From: an uncultured Bacteroidota bacterium
Lineage (GTDB): Bacteria; Bacteroidota; Bacteroidia; Bacteroidales; F082
Assembly (NCBI GenBank): GCA_903891085.1
Contig: CAITDJ010000109.1
Span: 1-33,116, forward strand
DNA length: 33,116 nucleotides
Reading direction: 5' to 3'
Shown here: one piece after another, positions 25,313 through 33,116 of the stretch
Layout of the letters: every line of letters begins with the position of its first letter
Numbering within the stretch: the first letter of the stretch is position 1
The notes under the pieces: model-generated
Database searches by the model: none
Seen by the model: the letters and a program-made list of their open reading frames with translations, nothing else
What the model was told of the DNA's origin: nothing
Made by a program: the position numbers and the translations under genes

Positions 25313-26473
25313 ATGAAAATCAAGATAGTAACAATAATTGGTGCCCGTCCTCAGATTATCAAAGCTGCGGCTTTAAGTCGTGCAATAAGAACGAAATTTC
25401 GAGATCAGATTGAAGAAATCATCGTTCATACCGGACAGCATTACGACGAAAATATGTCGGAGGTTTTCTTTGAAGAACTGGAAATTCCAAGGCCGAATTA
25501 TAACCTTGGCGTTGGGTCGGCAAGCCATGGTGTGCAGACTGCACATATGATTGTAGGAATTGAGGAAATACTTTTAAAGGAAAAACCTGATTTTATTGTG
25601 CTTTATGGCGACACCAATTCTACCTTAGCCGGTGCCATTGCTGCATCAAAATTGCATATATCTGTGGTGCATATTGAAGCCGGATTGCGTTCTTTCAATA
25701 AATCGATGCCCGAAGAGATAAACCGTATTTTATGCGATCATTGTTCCACTTTGTTGTTTTCACCCACCAAAACAGGATTTGATAACCTGGTAAAAGAGGG
25801 ATTCGATCCCCGTGCTGAAGCACCTTTTCATGCCGATAATCCTTGTATTTATCATTGCGGCGATGTTATGTTCGATAACAGTGTATATTTTGCCCAAATT
25901 GCCCAGGCAAAATCAACCATATTAGTAGATAAAAATCTCAAGCTGAACAATTTCATTTTGAGTACTATACATCGTGATAACAACACTGATCAGCCTAAAA
26001 GATTAAATAGTATTTTTCGCGCCTTGTTGGAGATTTCGACACTGAGTGGTCAACAAATTGTACTTCCGATTCATCCACGCACTACAAAGCTTTTACCTCA
26101 AAAACTTGAAAAGCAATTGCTTGACCGTGTTATGTCGAAATCAGAAATATTGATTATTCCACCTGCTTCTTTTTTAGATATGATTGTGTTGGAGAACAAT
26201 GCTTCCTTGGTCATTACAGACTCGGGTGGTGTGCAAAAGGAAGCCTACTTTTTCGAAAAACCATGTATCATTCTTCGCTCCGAAACCGAATGGAGGGAGA
26301 TTGTGGAAGTGGGTGCAGCCATCATTGCCAACGCTGATGAAGAACGTATTATTTCGGCATGGAAATCATTTCAACACAATGATAATCTGAAATTTACGCC
26401 GGTTTTCGGAAACGGTAAAGCAGCAGAGTTTATTTGTGAGCAATTATTGACAAATGTCAAAGAAAAAGTGTAA
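25313..26473 (+). CDS. wecB: Non-hydrolysing UDP-N-acetylglucosamine 2-epimerase
   Basis: The enzyme interconverts UDP-GlcNAc and UDP-ManNAc, a precursor of enterobacterial-common-antigen-like, capsular or O-antigen sugars. The 386-residue protein has GARPQIIKAAALSR near the N-terminus, HTGQHYDENM, HIEAGLRSFNKSMPEEINR (from His120), LSTIHRDNN, and late DSGGVQKEAYFFEKPC and RSETEWREIVEVGA. All are landmarks of the family, and length is normal. It has no neighbouring ManNAc dehydrogenase in the window, so the further use of ManNAc is unknown. A role in the same envelope glycan as the 11-19.7 kb locus is possible but unproven. Confidence 0.93.
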   Translation: MKIKIVTIIGARPQIIKAAALSRAIRTKFRDQIEEIIVHTGQHYDENMSEVFFEELEIPRPNYNLGVGSASHGVQTAHMIVGIEEILLKEKPDFIVLYGDTNSTLAGAIAASKLHISVVHIEAGLRSFNKSMPEEINRILCDHCSTLLFSPTKTGFDNLVKEGFDPRAEAPFHADNPCIYHCGDVMFDNSVYFAQIAQAKSTILVDKNLKLNNFILSTIHRDNNTDQPKRLNSIFRALLEISTLSGQQIVLPIHPRTTKLLPQKLEKQLLDRVMSKSEILIIPPASFLDMIVLENNASLVITDSGGVQKEAYFFEKPCIILRSETEWREIVEVGAAIIANADEERIISAWKSFQHNDNLKFTPVFGNGKAAEFICEQLLTNVKEKV

Positions 26474-26519
26474 TTCATTATTTTTTAAGTGAATAGTATT
26501 TTCTTTTAAAAAGATTTTG

Positions 26520-26527
26520 TAATTTTG
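26520..26527 (+). promoter_or_regulatory. Candidate -7 element of the rpsF-rpsR-rplI operon
   Basis: TAATTTTG matches TAnnTTTG and lies 45 bp before the rpsF ATG. A T-rich stretch but no clean TTG lies at -33. The following leader is AT-rich and shows no CCG-containing S6:S18-binding hairpin. Confidence 0.55.
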
Positions 26528-26571
26528 CACTCCATTTTATAAATCATATCTATAAATTAACACATTAAATT

Positions 26572-26928
26572 ATGAACCAGTACGAAACCGTTTTCATTTT
26601 AACTCCCGTTTTGTCTGAAGAACAGATGAAGGAAGCGGTAAAAAAGTATCAGGATTACCTGACCGAGAAAGGTGCTGAAATTGTGCACGAAGAGCATTGG
26701 GGAATGCGCAAATTAGCGTATCCTATCCAGAAAAAATCAACCGGTTTTTACCACCTGGTTGAGTTCAAAGCCGAAGGCGCTTTGATTGCTGATCTGGAAA
26801 CCCAACTCAAGCGCGATGAACGCGTCATCCGATTCCTAACGGTGAAACTCGATAAGCACGCTGTGGCTTACAACGAGAAGAAACGCAGAAAAGCCAAAGA
26901 AACCGCCAAAGAAAAGGTAGAAGCTTAA
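26572..26928 (+). CDS. rpsF: 30S ribosomal protein S6 (bS6)
   Basis: This 118-residue protein opens with [21 protein letters not shown] and continues with the family pattern [25 protein letters not shown] (about 41-65) and a basic C-terminal tail ([13 protein letters not shown]). It binds S18 and sits on the small-subunit platform. It is first of three ribosomal genes; the spacer to rpsR is 33 bp. No Shine-Dalgarno precedes it, as is usual for Bacteroidota. Confidence 0.97.
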   Translation: MNQYETVFILTPVLSEEQMKEAVKKYQDYLTEKGAEIVHEEHWGMRKLAYPIQKKSTGFYHLVEFKAEGALIADLETQLKRDERVIRFLTVKLDKHAVAYNEKKRRKAKETAKEKVEA

Positions 26929-26961
26929 CAATTATTCAGTAACCATCAAAAGAATTTAACA

Positions 26962-27231
26962 ATGGCTCAAGGAAGTACAGAAATTAAATATTTGACACCG
27001 ATCGCAGTCGATACAAAAAAGAAAAAATACTGCCGGTTCAAAAAAAATCGCATCAAATACATCGATTATAAAGATGCTGATTTCCTCCTGAAGTTTGTGA
27101 ATGAGCAGGGCAAATTGTTGCCACGCCGTATAACCGGAACTTCAACCAAATTTCAAAGAAAGACCGCTCAGGCAGTTAAACGTGCCCGTCATCTTTCATT
27201 AATGCCATATGTGGCCGATTTACTTAAATAA
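26962..27231 (+). CDS. rpsR: 30S ribosomal protein S18 (bS18)
   Basis: This 89-residue protein carries [22 protein letters not shown] and the conserved late block [32 protein letters not shown]. It partners S6 on the platform near the 16S rRNA 3' end. In Flavobacteriia bS18, bS6 and bS21 have been shown to hold that 3' tail, which is why those bacteria rarely use Shine-Dalgarno pairing. Its own start has no such site, but its end is followed directly by GAGGAGG before rplI. Confidence 0.97.
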   Translation: MAQGSTEIKYLTPIAVDTKKKKYCRFKKNRIKYIDYKDADFLLKFVNEQGKLLPRRITGTSTKFQRKTAQAVKRARHLSLMPYVADLLK

Positions 27232-27233
27232 GC

Positions 27234-27240
27234 GAGGAGG
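27234..27240 (+). promoter_or_regulatory. Strong Shine-Dalgarno site before rplI
   Basis: GAGGAGG lies 8 nt before the rplI ATG, 3 nt after the rpsR stop. A near-perfect anti-SD match is unusual for Bacteroidota; the other genes here that I checked for such a site (including rpsF, rpsR, nadC and the SDR) lack one. Confidence 0.75.
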
Positions 27241-27248
27241 AAAGAAAA

Positions 27249-27698
27249 ATGGAAGTGATTCTTAAACAAGATGTAAATAACCTGGGTTTTACCCATGATA
27301 TCGTGAATGTGAAAAACGGCTATGCCCGTAATTTCCTCATCCCTAACGGTTTGGCAATTATTGCAAGTGAAACCAACCGTAAAATTCTAACCGAATTGCA
27401 AAAACAGCAATCGTTTAAAGCTGCAAAAGTGAAAAACGAAGCGCTGGCAATCGCCAAAGTACTGGAAGGTCTTACACTGCGTATCGGTGCAAAAGCCGGT
27501 GCTTCAGGCAAAATTTTCGGTTCGGTGAATGCTGTTCAAATTGTGAACGCAATTAAAGAAGCCAAGAATATTGAAATTGATCGCAAACGCGTTGTATTGA
27601 ACGAAGATGCTATCAAAGAAGTTGGTGAATACAAAGCAAAAATCAGACTGCATAAGGAAGTTCAATTTGATATTCCATTTGAAGTTTTTGCTGAGTAG
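27249..27698 (+). CDS. rplI: 50S ribosomal protein L9 (bL9)
   Basis: This 149-residue protein begins MEVILKQDVNNLGFTHDIVN and continues VKNGYARNFLIPNGLA (about 21-36), the L9 signature. A long connecting helix and a second globular domain follow (GASGKIFGSVNAVQIVNAI, about 84-102). Length matches full L9. It is the last gene of the operon; a strong terminator begins 20 bp after its stop. It alone in the operon has a strong Shine-Dalgarno. Confidence 0.97.
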   Translation: MEVILKQDVNNLGFTHDIVNVKNGYARNFLIPNGLAIIASETNRKILTELQKQQSFKAAKVKNEALAIAKVLEGLTLRIGAKAGASGKIFGSVNAVQIVNAIKEAKNIEIDRKRVVLNEDAIKEVGEYKAKIRLHKEVQFDIPFEVFAE

Positions 27699-27718
27699 TC
27701 AGGAAAATACTTAATTTT

Positions 27719-27754
27719 AAACCCAAACCTGTACCATCAGGTTTGGGTTTTTTT
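27719..27754 (+). terminator. Rho-independent terminator of rpsF-rpsR-rplI
   Basis: A perfect 13-bp stem, AAACCCAAACCTG (27719-27731) and CAGGTTTGGGTTT (27738-27750), has a 6-nt loop. It is followed by Ts to 27754 (seven in a row from 27748). The next base is the A of the RNA methyltransferase start codon. Confidence 0.92.
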
Positions 27755-28528
27755 ATGCTTTCAAATAATAAATATAAAATTTATTCCTCTCTTAAACAAT
27801 TGAAGTACAGGTATATTCACCAGCTTTTCAGTGTCGAGGGGTTAAAGAGTGTCGAAGAATTACTTTTCAGTAAGTTCGAAACAATTGAACTAATCCTTAC
27901 CGAAGACTGGCTTGAATCGAATGCTGATATTGTTGCATTATACCATGGCAGGGCTGAAATTGTTACTGAAAAAGAAATGATAACATTGAGTAATCTCACT
28001 ACACCGCCTGGTGTGATTGCCATTGCAAAAATACCTGATTATCAAAACAATCCGATTGATTTCAAAAACAAAATCACGCTTGTACTCGATGGTATCAGCG
28101 ATCCGGGAAATATGGGAACCATTATTCGCACTGCAGATTGGTTTGGTTTGGAAAATATAATTTGCAGTGAAGATACGGTGGATGTTTTTAACCATAAGGT
28201 TGTACAGGCGAGTATGGGGTCAATTTTCAGAATTAAAGTTCATTATCAGCCTTTGACCGATGTTTTTGCCAACGTTTCTGCAGCAGGAATTCAGGTTTAT
28301 GGCGCTTTTATTGATGGTGCTGATATTTATAAATCGGAAAGCGACTTTAAAGAAGGAATTCTGGTGATCGGAAGTGAGTCACTTGGAATACGCCCATACC
28401 TGAAAGCTTTTATTACGCAGAAACTTTCAATCCCCAATTTTTCGAGAGGAAATGACAGGACTGAGTCACTGAACGCCTCAATAGCTGCTGCCATTATGCT
28501 TGCTGAAATCAGAAGAAAACAATCCTAA
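27755..28528 (+). CDS. TrmH/SpoU family RNA 2'-O-methyltransferase
   Basis: The protein has 257 residues from ATG at 27755 (MLSNNKYKIYSSLKQLKYR), the usual opening of this family; the in-frame TTG at 27743 lies inside a terminator stem and is unlikely. An N-terminal substrate-binding region (to about 95) is followed by the knotted SPOUT domain: DGISDPGNMGTIIRTADWFG, VIGSESLGI and IPNFSRGNDRTESLNASIAAAI near the C-terminus, i.e. motifs 1 to 3. It methylates a ribose of rRNA or tRNA; which one is not clear. The start codon touches the terminator of the rplI operon. Its stop overlaps the stop of the convergent M16 gene by 4 bp. Confidence 0.9.
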   Translation: MLSNNKYKIYSSLKQLKYRYIHQLFSVEGLKSVEELLFSKFETIELILTEDWLESNADIVALYHGRAEIVTEKEMITLSNLTTPPGVIAIAKIPDYQNNPIDFKNKITLVLDGISDPGNMGTIIRTADWFGLENIICSEDTVDVFNHKVVQASMGSIFRIKVHYQPLTDVFANVSAAGIQVYGAFIDGADIYKSESDFKEGILVIGSESLGIRPYLKAFITQKLSIPNFSRGNDRTESLNASIAAAIMLAEIRRKQS

Positions 28529-29796
28529 GCACCCACAATCACAGTGGTCATGGCATCGTAATTCAGGTATTTATTTGCAAGTTCTTTTAACTCATCCTGC
28601 TGCGTTTGTTGTATTTTTTGCAGGCTTTTTTCGTAATAGTCCATTCCTAATGCAAATCCTTGGATCGATTTAAATTTTTCGGCCTGGTTATACACACCGT
28701 CCAGGCTCCGCATATAACTCCCTGACAAATAATTTTTTACAAGATCCAATTCCTCTGTACTGATTGTTTCATTCTGGAGAATTTTCATTTCCTTTTGAAT
28801 CTCCTCCATGGTTGCCTGTGTTACCGCTGAACCGGTTTCGGTTGAAATAGTGAAAATTGACCCTTGTTGAAAGGCGGAAATATTGGAATGTATGCCATAG
28901 GTATAGCCTTTGTCTTCGCGGATATTACTCATCAAACGTGAACCGAAATAACCGCCAAACAATATATTGAGTAACTGAAATGGAATAAAATCAGCATGTG
29001 TTCGGTGCACCATGGGCATTCCTATTTGAATGGCCGATTGTAGCGCATCTTTTTTAATAATATGTTCCTTTGTTGGTTTAAAGTATGTTACTTGATTAAA
29101 GTCATTAGGCTTGCCATCTGCATTCCATGCCGATCCGATGTGTTGGTGAACCAAATTCATGATTGTATGATCAATCGGGCCACTTAAAATGATATAGCAA
29201 TTGTTTGAGCCATAGTTGTTTCTGTAAAAATCTTTTAAATCTTCAAGCCGCAATGTATCATAGTCGTTTACCTGTGTACTCACCCCATAAGGAGTATCGT
29301 TGCCAAATACCAATTCATAAATTGCTTTCAGTGCAATATTTTTTGGTTTTTCGCTTCGGATGATAAACTCTTCCTTTGTGATGTTCCGTATAATACCAAA
29401 AGCTTTTGGAACAAATGAAGGTTCTTTCAACATACTTTCGATAAAAGGGATTACCTGCTGGAAATCCTTTTTCAGACACATCATGGTCACGTCCGATTCG
29501 TCCTTTGATGCGTATTGGCTGATGTAAGAACCATAGAAATCAATATGTTGCATTAATTTATTGCCCGGATAACTTTTTGTACCTTCTTTTAGCAAGCGAA
29601 TGGCACTATTTGCCACCAGTGGCCTAGATTGACCCGCAGTTCCTGAGTTAAAAATAAAATCAATTTTCAGTGCCTGCTGTTGGTCATTTCGAAACACGAA
29701 AACAGGGATGCCATTGTCAAGTTTGTGGCTTTCTGGCTCTGCTAACTGCAGTTTTTGAAGGTGATTGGTGACGGGGGCAATATTTCGATTGGGCAT
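28525..29796 (-). CDS. M16 family peptidase-like subunit without zinc-binding motif
   Basis: This 423-residue protein has the M16 fold. Its N-terminal region (NSGTAGQSRPLVANSAIRLLKEGT) aligns with the active-site segment but lacks HxxEH, so it should not bind catalytic zinc. The C-terminal GSRLMSNIREDKGYTYGIHS (about 287-306) keeps the Arg/Tyr pair that M16B partner subunits supply to the substrate. It lies 49 bp downstream of the zinc-bearing M16 gene; the two probably make a heterodimeric clamp peptidase. No signal peptide is seen. It converges with the RNA methyltransferase, sharing 4 bp of stop codons. Confidence 0.9.
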   Translation of the reverse strand: MPNRNIAPVTNHLQKLQLAEPESHKLDNGIPVFVFRNDQQQALKIDFIFNSGTAGQSRPLVANSAIRLLKEGTKSYPGNKLMQHIDFYGSYISQYASKDESDVTMMCLKKDFQQVIPFIESMLKEPSFVPKAFGIIRNITKEEFIIRSEKPKNIALKAIYELVFGNDTPYGVSTQVNDYDTLRLEDLKDFYRNNYGSNNCYIILSGPIDHTIMNLVHQHIGSAWNADGKPNDFNQVTYFKPTKEHIIKKDALQSAIQIGMPMVHRTHADFIPFQLLNILFGGYFGSRLMSNIREDKGYTYGIHSNISAFQQGSIFTISTETGSAVTQATMEEIQKEMKILQNETISTEELDLVKNYLSGSYMRSLDGVYNQAEKFKSIQGFALGMDYYEKSLQKIQQTQQDELKELANKYLNYDAMTTVIVGA

Positions 29797-29845
29797 ATTT
29801 TTAATTTCGATGATGAATATTCAGATTCACTTGTGAACTGGGTGT

Positions 29846-31090
29846 TTATTTTGCAGATTTTGTTAGATAATACAATGTGCTACAATTGGCAGATTGAAAT
29901 ATTTCGTTGGCCGTTTGCTTAATAACGGAGAGGCTAATATTAGCGTAAAATGTTGATATTTTGTTTATTAAATTGATGTCACCAAGATGTTCATACATTG
30001 CCAGATCGAGTGCTCTGTTTGCCAGTGGGATTTTTGAAAACTCAAATCCGGTGGCTGCCCTGTTTTTCACTTTTTGTAAATCTGTTGCTTTTATTCCATT
30101 GTGGCAAAATGTATCAATCGCGTCCTGAATGGCTGCATCAGCCTCACCGATACTCACATCCGGCATTAATTTGCCACTTATAATAAACAATCCAGGGTCA
30201 ATATCGCCAGTGATATAGGCATCTATTTCGGAAAAGAGTCTTTTCTTTTTTACCAATTCCTTCTTTAATACTGAAGATTCGCCTGAACCGAGAATATCTG
30301 AAATTAGATCGGAAGCGATATAGTTTTTATCCATCCGGCTGCAGCTGTGCCATGCCTTATAAATGGCATTGGTTGGAACATCGCGGTGCACAGTTAAAGT
30401 ACGTGCCTCCTTTTGATCCGGTTCAGCAGGTAATTTTCGTGTGTTTTCTGGTCCTGAAGCGATGGGCCCGAACCATTTTTCTGCAAGTACGCGTATTTCA
30501 TCAGATTGAATATCTCCGGCAAGACTTAAAATGGCATTATTTGGATTGTAATATCTTGAATAGAAAGATTTTACATCGGCCATGGTTGCCTCAGCAATAT
30601 GTTGGGTTGTTTTACCAATCGTATTCCATTGGTAAGGATGCACCTTGTAGGCAAGTGGTTTCAATAAAAGCCAAACATCACCATAAGGCTGATTGAGATA
30701 GCTTTGATTGAACTCCTCAATCACAACCTGACGCTGTACTTCCAAACTTTTTTCGGAAAATGCCAGATCGAGCATACGATCCGATTCGAGCCAGAATGCT
30801 GTTTCCAGATTATTTTTTGGTAGTGTCAGGTAATAATTGGTAAAATCGCAATTGGTAAAAGCATTGTTTTCGCCACCTGCTTTTTGCAATGGTTCATCAT
30901 AACTTGGTATATTGATTGATCCACCAAACATCAGATGTTCAAACAGATGGGCAAAACCGGTTTTGTCAGGATCCTCATCCCTCGCACCTACATCATATAA
31001 AATATTCATGGCAACCAATGGAGTAGTCGGGTCGTGATGTACGATCACACGAAGGCCATTTGATAAGGTGAATTTGTCAAAATTTATCAT
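29846..31090 (-). CDS. M16 family zinc peptidase (catalytic subunit)
   Basis: The protein has 414 residues from ATG at 31090 (MINFDKFTLSNGLRVIVHHD), where the M16 fold normally starts. An in-frame ATG at 31213 would add 41 residues that show neither fold homology nor a signal peptide. The inverted zinc motif HLFEH is at 48-52, and the distal Glu lies in VVIEEFNQSY, about 75 residues further on. Together with the zinc-less neighbour it should form an M16B clamp that degrades peptides. No export signal is visible in either gene, so a cytoplasmic location is inferred; periplasmic relatives exist. Confidence 0.9.
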   Translation of the reverse strand: MINFDKFTLSNGLRVIVHHDPTTPLVAMNILYDVGARDEDPDKTGFAHLFEHLMFGGSINIPSYDEPLQKAGGENNAFTNCDFTNYYLTLPKNNLETAFWLESDRMLDLAFSEKSLEVQRQVVIEEFNQSYLNQPYGDVWLLLKPLAYKVHPYQWNTIGKTTQHIAEATMADVKSFYSRYYNPNNAILSLAGDIQSDEIRVLAEKWFGPIASGPENTRKLPAEPDQKEARTLTVHRDVPTNAIYKAWHSCSRMDKNYIASDLISDILGSGESSVLKKELVKKKRLFSEIDAYITGDIDPGLFIISGKLMPDVSIGEADAAIQDAIDTFCHNGIKATDLQKVKNRAATGFEFSKIPLANRALDLAMYEHLGDINLINKISTFYANISLSVIKQTANEIFQSANCSTLYYLTKSAK

Positions 31091-31286
31091 GGAAAAGTTT
31101 TTATGAAAATGATCAGGATATTTGATCAGAATTCCAGATACAAAGGTCGCATTTTTTCGGATAGATAATTCGATCAGAAATGTTGTACGTTTCATTTGAT
31201 ATTTTCCTGTCATTTCTCTTGAAATTAAATGCTGAAAGCGCTAATTTTATCCTGACTGATTGAAATCACCCACATGAGGTAATTCG

Positions 31287-32810
31287 ATGAAACGTTTATT
31301 TTACAGGAAAGGCTTGAGGTTCAGATATATTTCGGTTACAACAATTATCCGGATCGTTCTATGCTGTTTTTGGTCTTTGTCCGTATTATCACAGGTAGTT
31401 ACAGAAAAATCAAATGACCTGATATGCATTTCTGAAATTGAATACGACGAAATAAAAGCAGATATTTTAGCCGGATTAACATACCTTGAAGATGAACAAA
31501 TACAGAAAACAATTGATTTGCAATATTATAAAGGTGAGTGGCCTATTTTTATCAGTCTGCGAAAACCGATGAAATTGGAAGGGAAATCAAAGTTCTACGA
31601 TTCAAATTCTTTTGGTGTAATTCCAATACAAATTAGTCTGTCTGAAATGTATCTTCATTTTCCGGAGTATGTTTCAATTCCTGCAATGCTTGAAAAATCC
31701 ATGCCTCATATTTTATCCTATCGGACAGATAGCTTAGGAACATTTGGTTTCTGGCAATCATTACCGCCTGGTAAAATGCTTCGCAAAAACAGAAAATCCG
31801 GTTTTCAGCCTGACATAAAAAGACCAAATCATTTTCCTTTGCGAACAGAGTTTACCAATAATTTTGTGAATGTATTCGATGATACAGATGATCAGGCACT
31901 TGCACTTCATTCTATGCTCCTTTACAACAGGGTGATGGAAAAAGCCGGTTCAGCCGGTAGCTTGGTTGACATCCCTGATTCAATTCCGGTTTTTTTTGAG
32001 AAATATCGTGATATCAACAGGAACAATATCCTGCTTTTTGACTTAAAAAATGGGTCAGGATACAATACCGGGGCTTTTTTAACCTGGTATGGAAAAGAAT
32101 ATAAATTTGAGAGACCCGGTGGAATTTCATATTATGCCAACAATATCTCTTGGTTTTTGCCTATGAGTTGTTTGCATACACCTGATTATGTCCCTCATAT
32201 CCCGTTTTCGACCAACGATGTTGATGTGGTGGTAAATGCAAACATACTTACCATGCTGGCCGATTTCAATTTACTCGATTCTACCCGGGGTGTATCCGAA
32301 TCGTTAGAGTTTATCCGTAAAAAAGTTGCAGAGGCTGATTATGAAAGAGTAAGTTTGTATTATCCTAACAAGTATCAGTTACATTACGTCGTTTCACGTG
32401 TTTATGCTGCCAGTAAGGGGCAATGTCTTCAATCTGAAGCCGAAATACTTATCTCCGATTTAAAATCACATCAACAAGCAGACGGGAGTTGGTTGGGTAA
32501 AAGAGGAAAGAATAAAGCCGATATTGTGCAATCGACGGTCAACGCCTTATTGGCATTATTGAACTTTGAAAATTATGATAAAAACAAATCTCTGGATATT
32601 ATTCGCAAAGCAGTATTATTTCTTCATGAAAATTCAATGCAAGAGAATGAGTCGAAATATTGGGAGGGCGGTATATTCTTTTGTGCCGGAATGTATGTCG
32701 GACATTGGGTTTCATGGCAATCAGACTGTTATACCACAGCCTTGGTAATCGAAGCTTTCACAAAATATCGTAAGGTTATCGAACAAAATGAACTCATATT
32801 GGTGAAGTGA
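31287..32810 (+). CDS. Exported alpha/alpha-toroid-like protein (terpene cyclase/prenyltransferase fold)
   Basis: This 507-residue protein begins with a hydrophobic signal-like segment ending SLSVLSQ (about residues 19-36). Two motifs suggest the helical toroid shared by terpene cyclases, prenyltransferases and some secreted proteins. DDTDDQALAL at 198-207 contains DxDD (199-202) as in class II cyclases. QQADGSW at 396-402 fits the QW motif (Q-x3-G-x-W). NDVDVVVNANILTMLADF and QSTVNALLALL look like toroid helices. The export signal argues against a cytosolic terpene cyclase. It could instead bind or process a glycan or peptide in the periplasm. I do not know a named family with this layout. 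It stands alone between the divergent M16 pair and glyA. Confidence 0.6.
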   Translation: MKRLFYRKGLRFRYISVTTIIRIVLCCFWSLSVLSQVVTEKSNDLICISEIEYDEIKADILAGLTYLEDEQIQKTIDLQYYKGEWPIFISLRKPMKLEGKSKFYDSNSFGVIPIQISLSEMYLHFPEYVSIPAMLEKSMPHILSYRTDSLGTFGFWQSLPPGKMLRKNRKSGFQPDIKRPNHFPLRTEFTNNFVNVFDDTDDQALALHSMLLYNRVMEKAGSAGSLVDIPDSIPVFFEKYRDINRNNILLFDLKNGSGYNTGAFLTWYGKEYKFERPGGISYYANNISWFLPMSCLHTPDYVPHIPFSTNDVDVVVNANILTMLADFNLLDSTRGVSESLEFIRKKVAEADYERVSLYYPNKYQLHYVVSRVYAASKGQCLQSEAEILISDLKSHQQADGSWLGKRGKNKADIVQSTVNALLALLNFENYDKNKSLDIIRKAVLFLHENSMQENESKYWEGGIFFCAGMYVGHWVSWQSDCYTTALVIEAFTKYRKVIEQNELILVK

Positions 32811-32849
32811 CCATTATTTTTTTCACTGAAATGGAATCACTAATTTCTT

Positions 32850-32857
32850 TACCTTTG
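32850..32857 (+). promoter_or_regulatory. Candidate -7 element of glyA
   Basis: TACCTTTG matches TAnnTTTG exactly, 43 bp before the glyA ATG. No clear -33 TTG is present. Confidence 0.5.
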
Positions 32858-32900
32858 AAAAAAATTTGATTTTATAAAACATGTTAAAAATCAGTATGTT

Positions 32901-33116
32901 ATGAAAAGAGACGAAAAGATCTTCGATTTGATTTATCAGGAAAAAGAACGCCAGATGCATGGAATTGAACTCATCGCATCCGAAAATTTTGTTAGTGATC
33001 AGGTGTTAGAGTCGATGGGTTCGGTATTGACAAATAAATATGCCGAAGGTTATCCTGAAAAAAGATATTATGGTGGATGCGAAATCGTTGACCAGACCGA
33101 ACAAATCGCGATTGAC
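32901..33116 (+). CDS. glyA: Serine hydroxymethyltransferase, 5' part only
   Basis: Only the first 72 residues are present before the right edge. [20 protein letters not shown] is followed by [21 protein letters not shown] and [20 protein letters not shown], the highly conserved N-terminal stretch of PLP-dependent SHMT. The enzyme makes glycine and methylene-tetrahydrofolate from serine in the cytoplasm. The catalytic Lys lies outside the window. Confidence 0.95.
   Translation, partial: MKRDEKIFDLIYQEKERQMHGIELIASENFVSDQVLESMGSVLTNKYAEGYPEKRYYGGCEIVDQTEQIAID

Noticed and set aside
25790..25830. GATTCGATCCC stretch resembling a tRNA T-arm
   Set aside because: It lies within the wecB coding sequence and no acceptor or anticodon arms can be folded around it.
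31091..31213. Extended start of the catalytic M16 peptidase
   Set aside because: The 41 additional residues show neither a signal peptide nor the M16 fold; MINFDKFTLSNGLRV is the typical beginning.
1..33116. CRISPR arrays, tRNA or rRNA genes, integrases and transposases
   Set aside because: No regularly spaced repeats, cloverleaf structures, rRNA sequence or recombinase motifs were found on reading through the window.

Overview
The window looks like chromosomal DNA of a low-GC member of the Bacteroidota (Bacteroidales/Marinilabiliales-like; the exact genus cannot be read from the sequence). Support comes from several independent signs: two secreted proteins ending in type A type-IX-secretion sorting domains, Bacteroidota-typical families (DUF6266, DUF4834, DUF4783 coupled to nadC), repeated TAnnTTTG (-7) promoter elements, some with a TTG element about 20 bp upstream, and the near absence of Shine-Dalgarno sequences, with one conspicuous exception. 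No tRNA, rRNA, CRISPR array, integrase or transposase gene is visible. Most of the window is core chromosome with a few lineage-specific genes.

Layout. 1-1207 (-): polysaccharide ABC exporter, permease followed by a truncated ATPase (Wzm/Wzt type). 1549-8351 (-): a sparse region with a DUF6266 protein, two type-IX-secreted proteins that share a PKD-like module, and a lipoprotein/short-chain dehydrogenase pair; it also holds a small inverted-repeat-bounded element and long AT-rich spacers. 8572-10932 (+): DUF4783-nadC, translationally coupled, then a YihY/BrkB membrane protein. 11127-15674 (+): glycosyltransferase, methyltransferase with a putative zinc ribbon, Wzx-like flippase and a GpsA homologue. 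These converge on, and overlap by 35 bp with, the opposite-strand operon DUF4834-YfhO-glycosyltransferase (19746 down to 15640). Together they look like an envelope glycan or glycolipid locus. 19951-20097 (-): rpmH (L34), with its own promoter and terminator. 20218-24123 (-): PepD dipeptidase, an MFS transporter and RsmG.

24235-28528 (+): a LysM glucosaminidase, UDP-GlcNAc 2-epimerase, the rpsF-rpsR-rplI ribosomal operon and a SpoU/TrmH RNA methyltransferase whose start codon directly abuts the operon terminator. 28525-31090 (-): an M16 peptidase pair, one with HxxEH zinc ligands and one without. 31287-32810 (+): an exported protein resembling alpha/alpha-toroid (terpene-cyclase/prenyltransferase fold) proteins, carrying DxDD and QW-like motifs. 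32901-end (+): 5' part of glyA.

The points most worth a second look are the exported toroid protein, the strong Shine-Dalgarno in front of rplI directly after the S18 gene in a lineage that rarely uses such sites, the terminator fused to the start of the RNA methyltransferase gene, the unassigned glycan locus, and a 99-bp MITE-like element. No complete, clearly new multi-gene system is evident. All assignments are by reading motifs and families; no database search was run.
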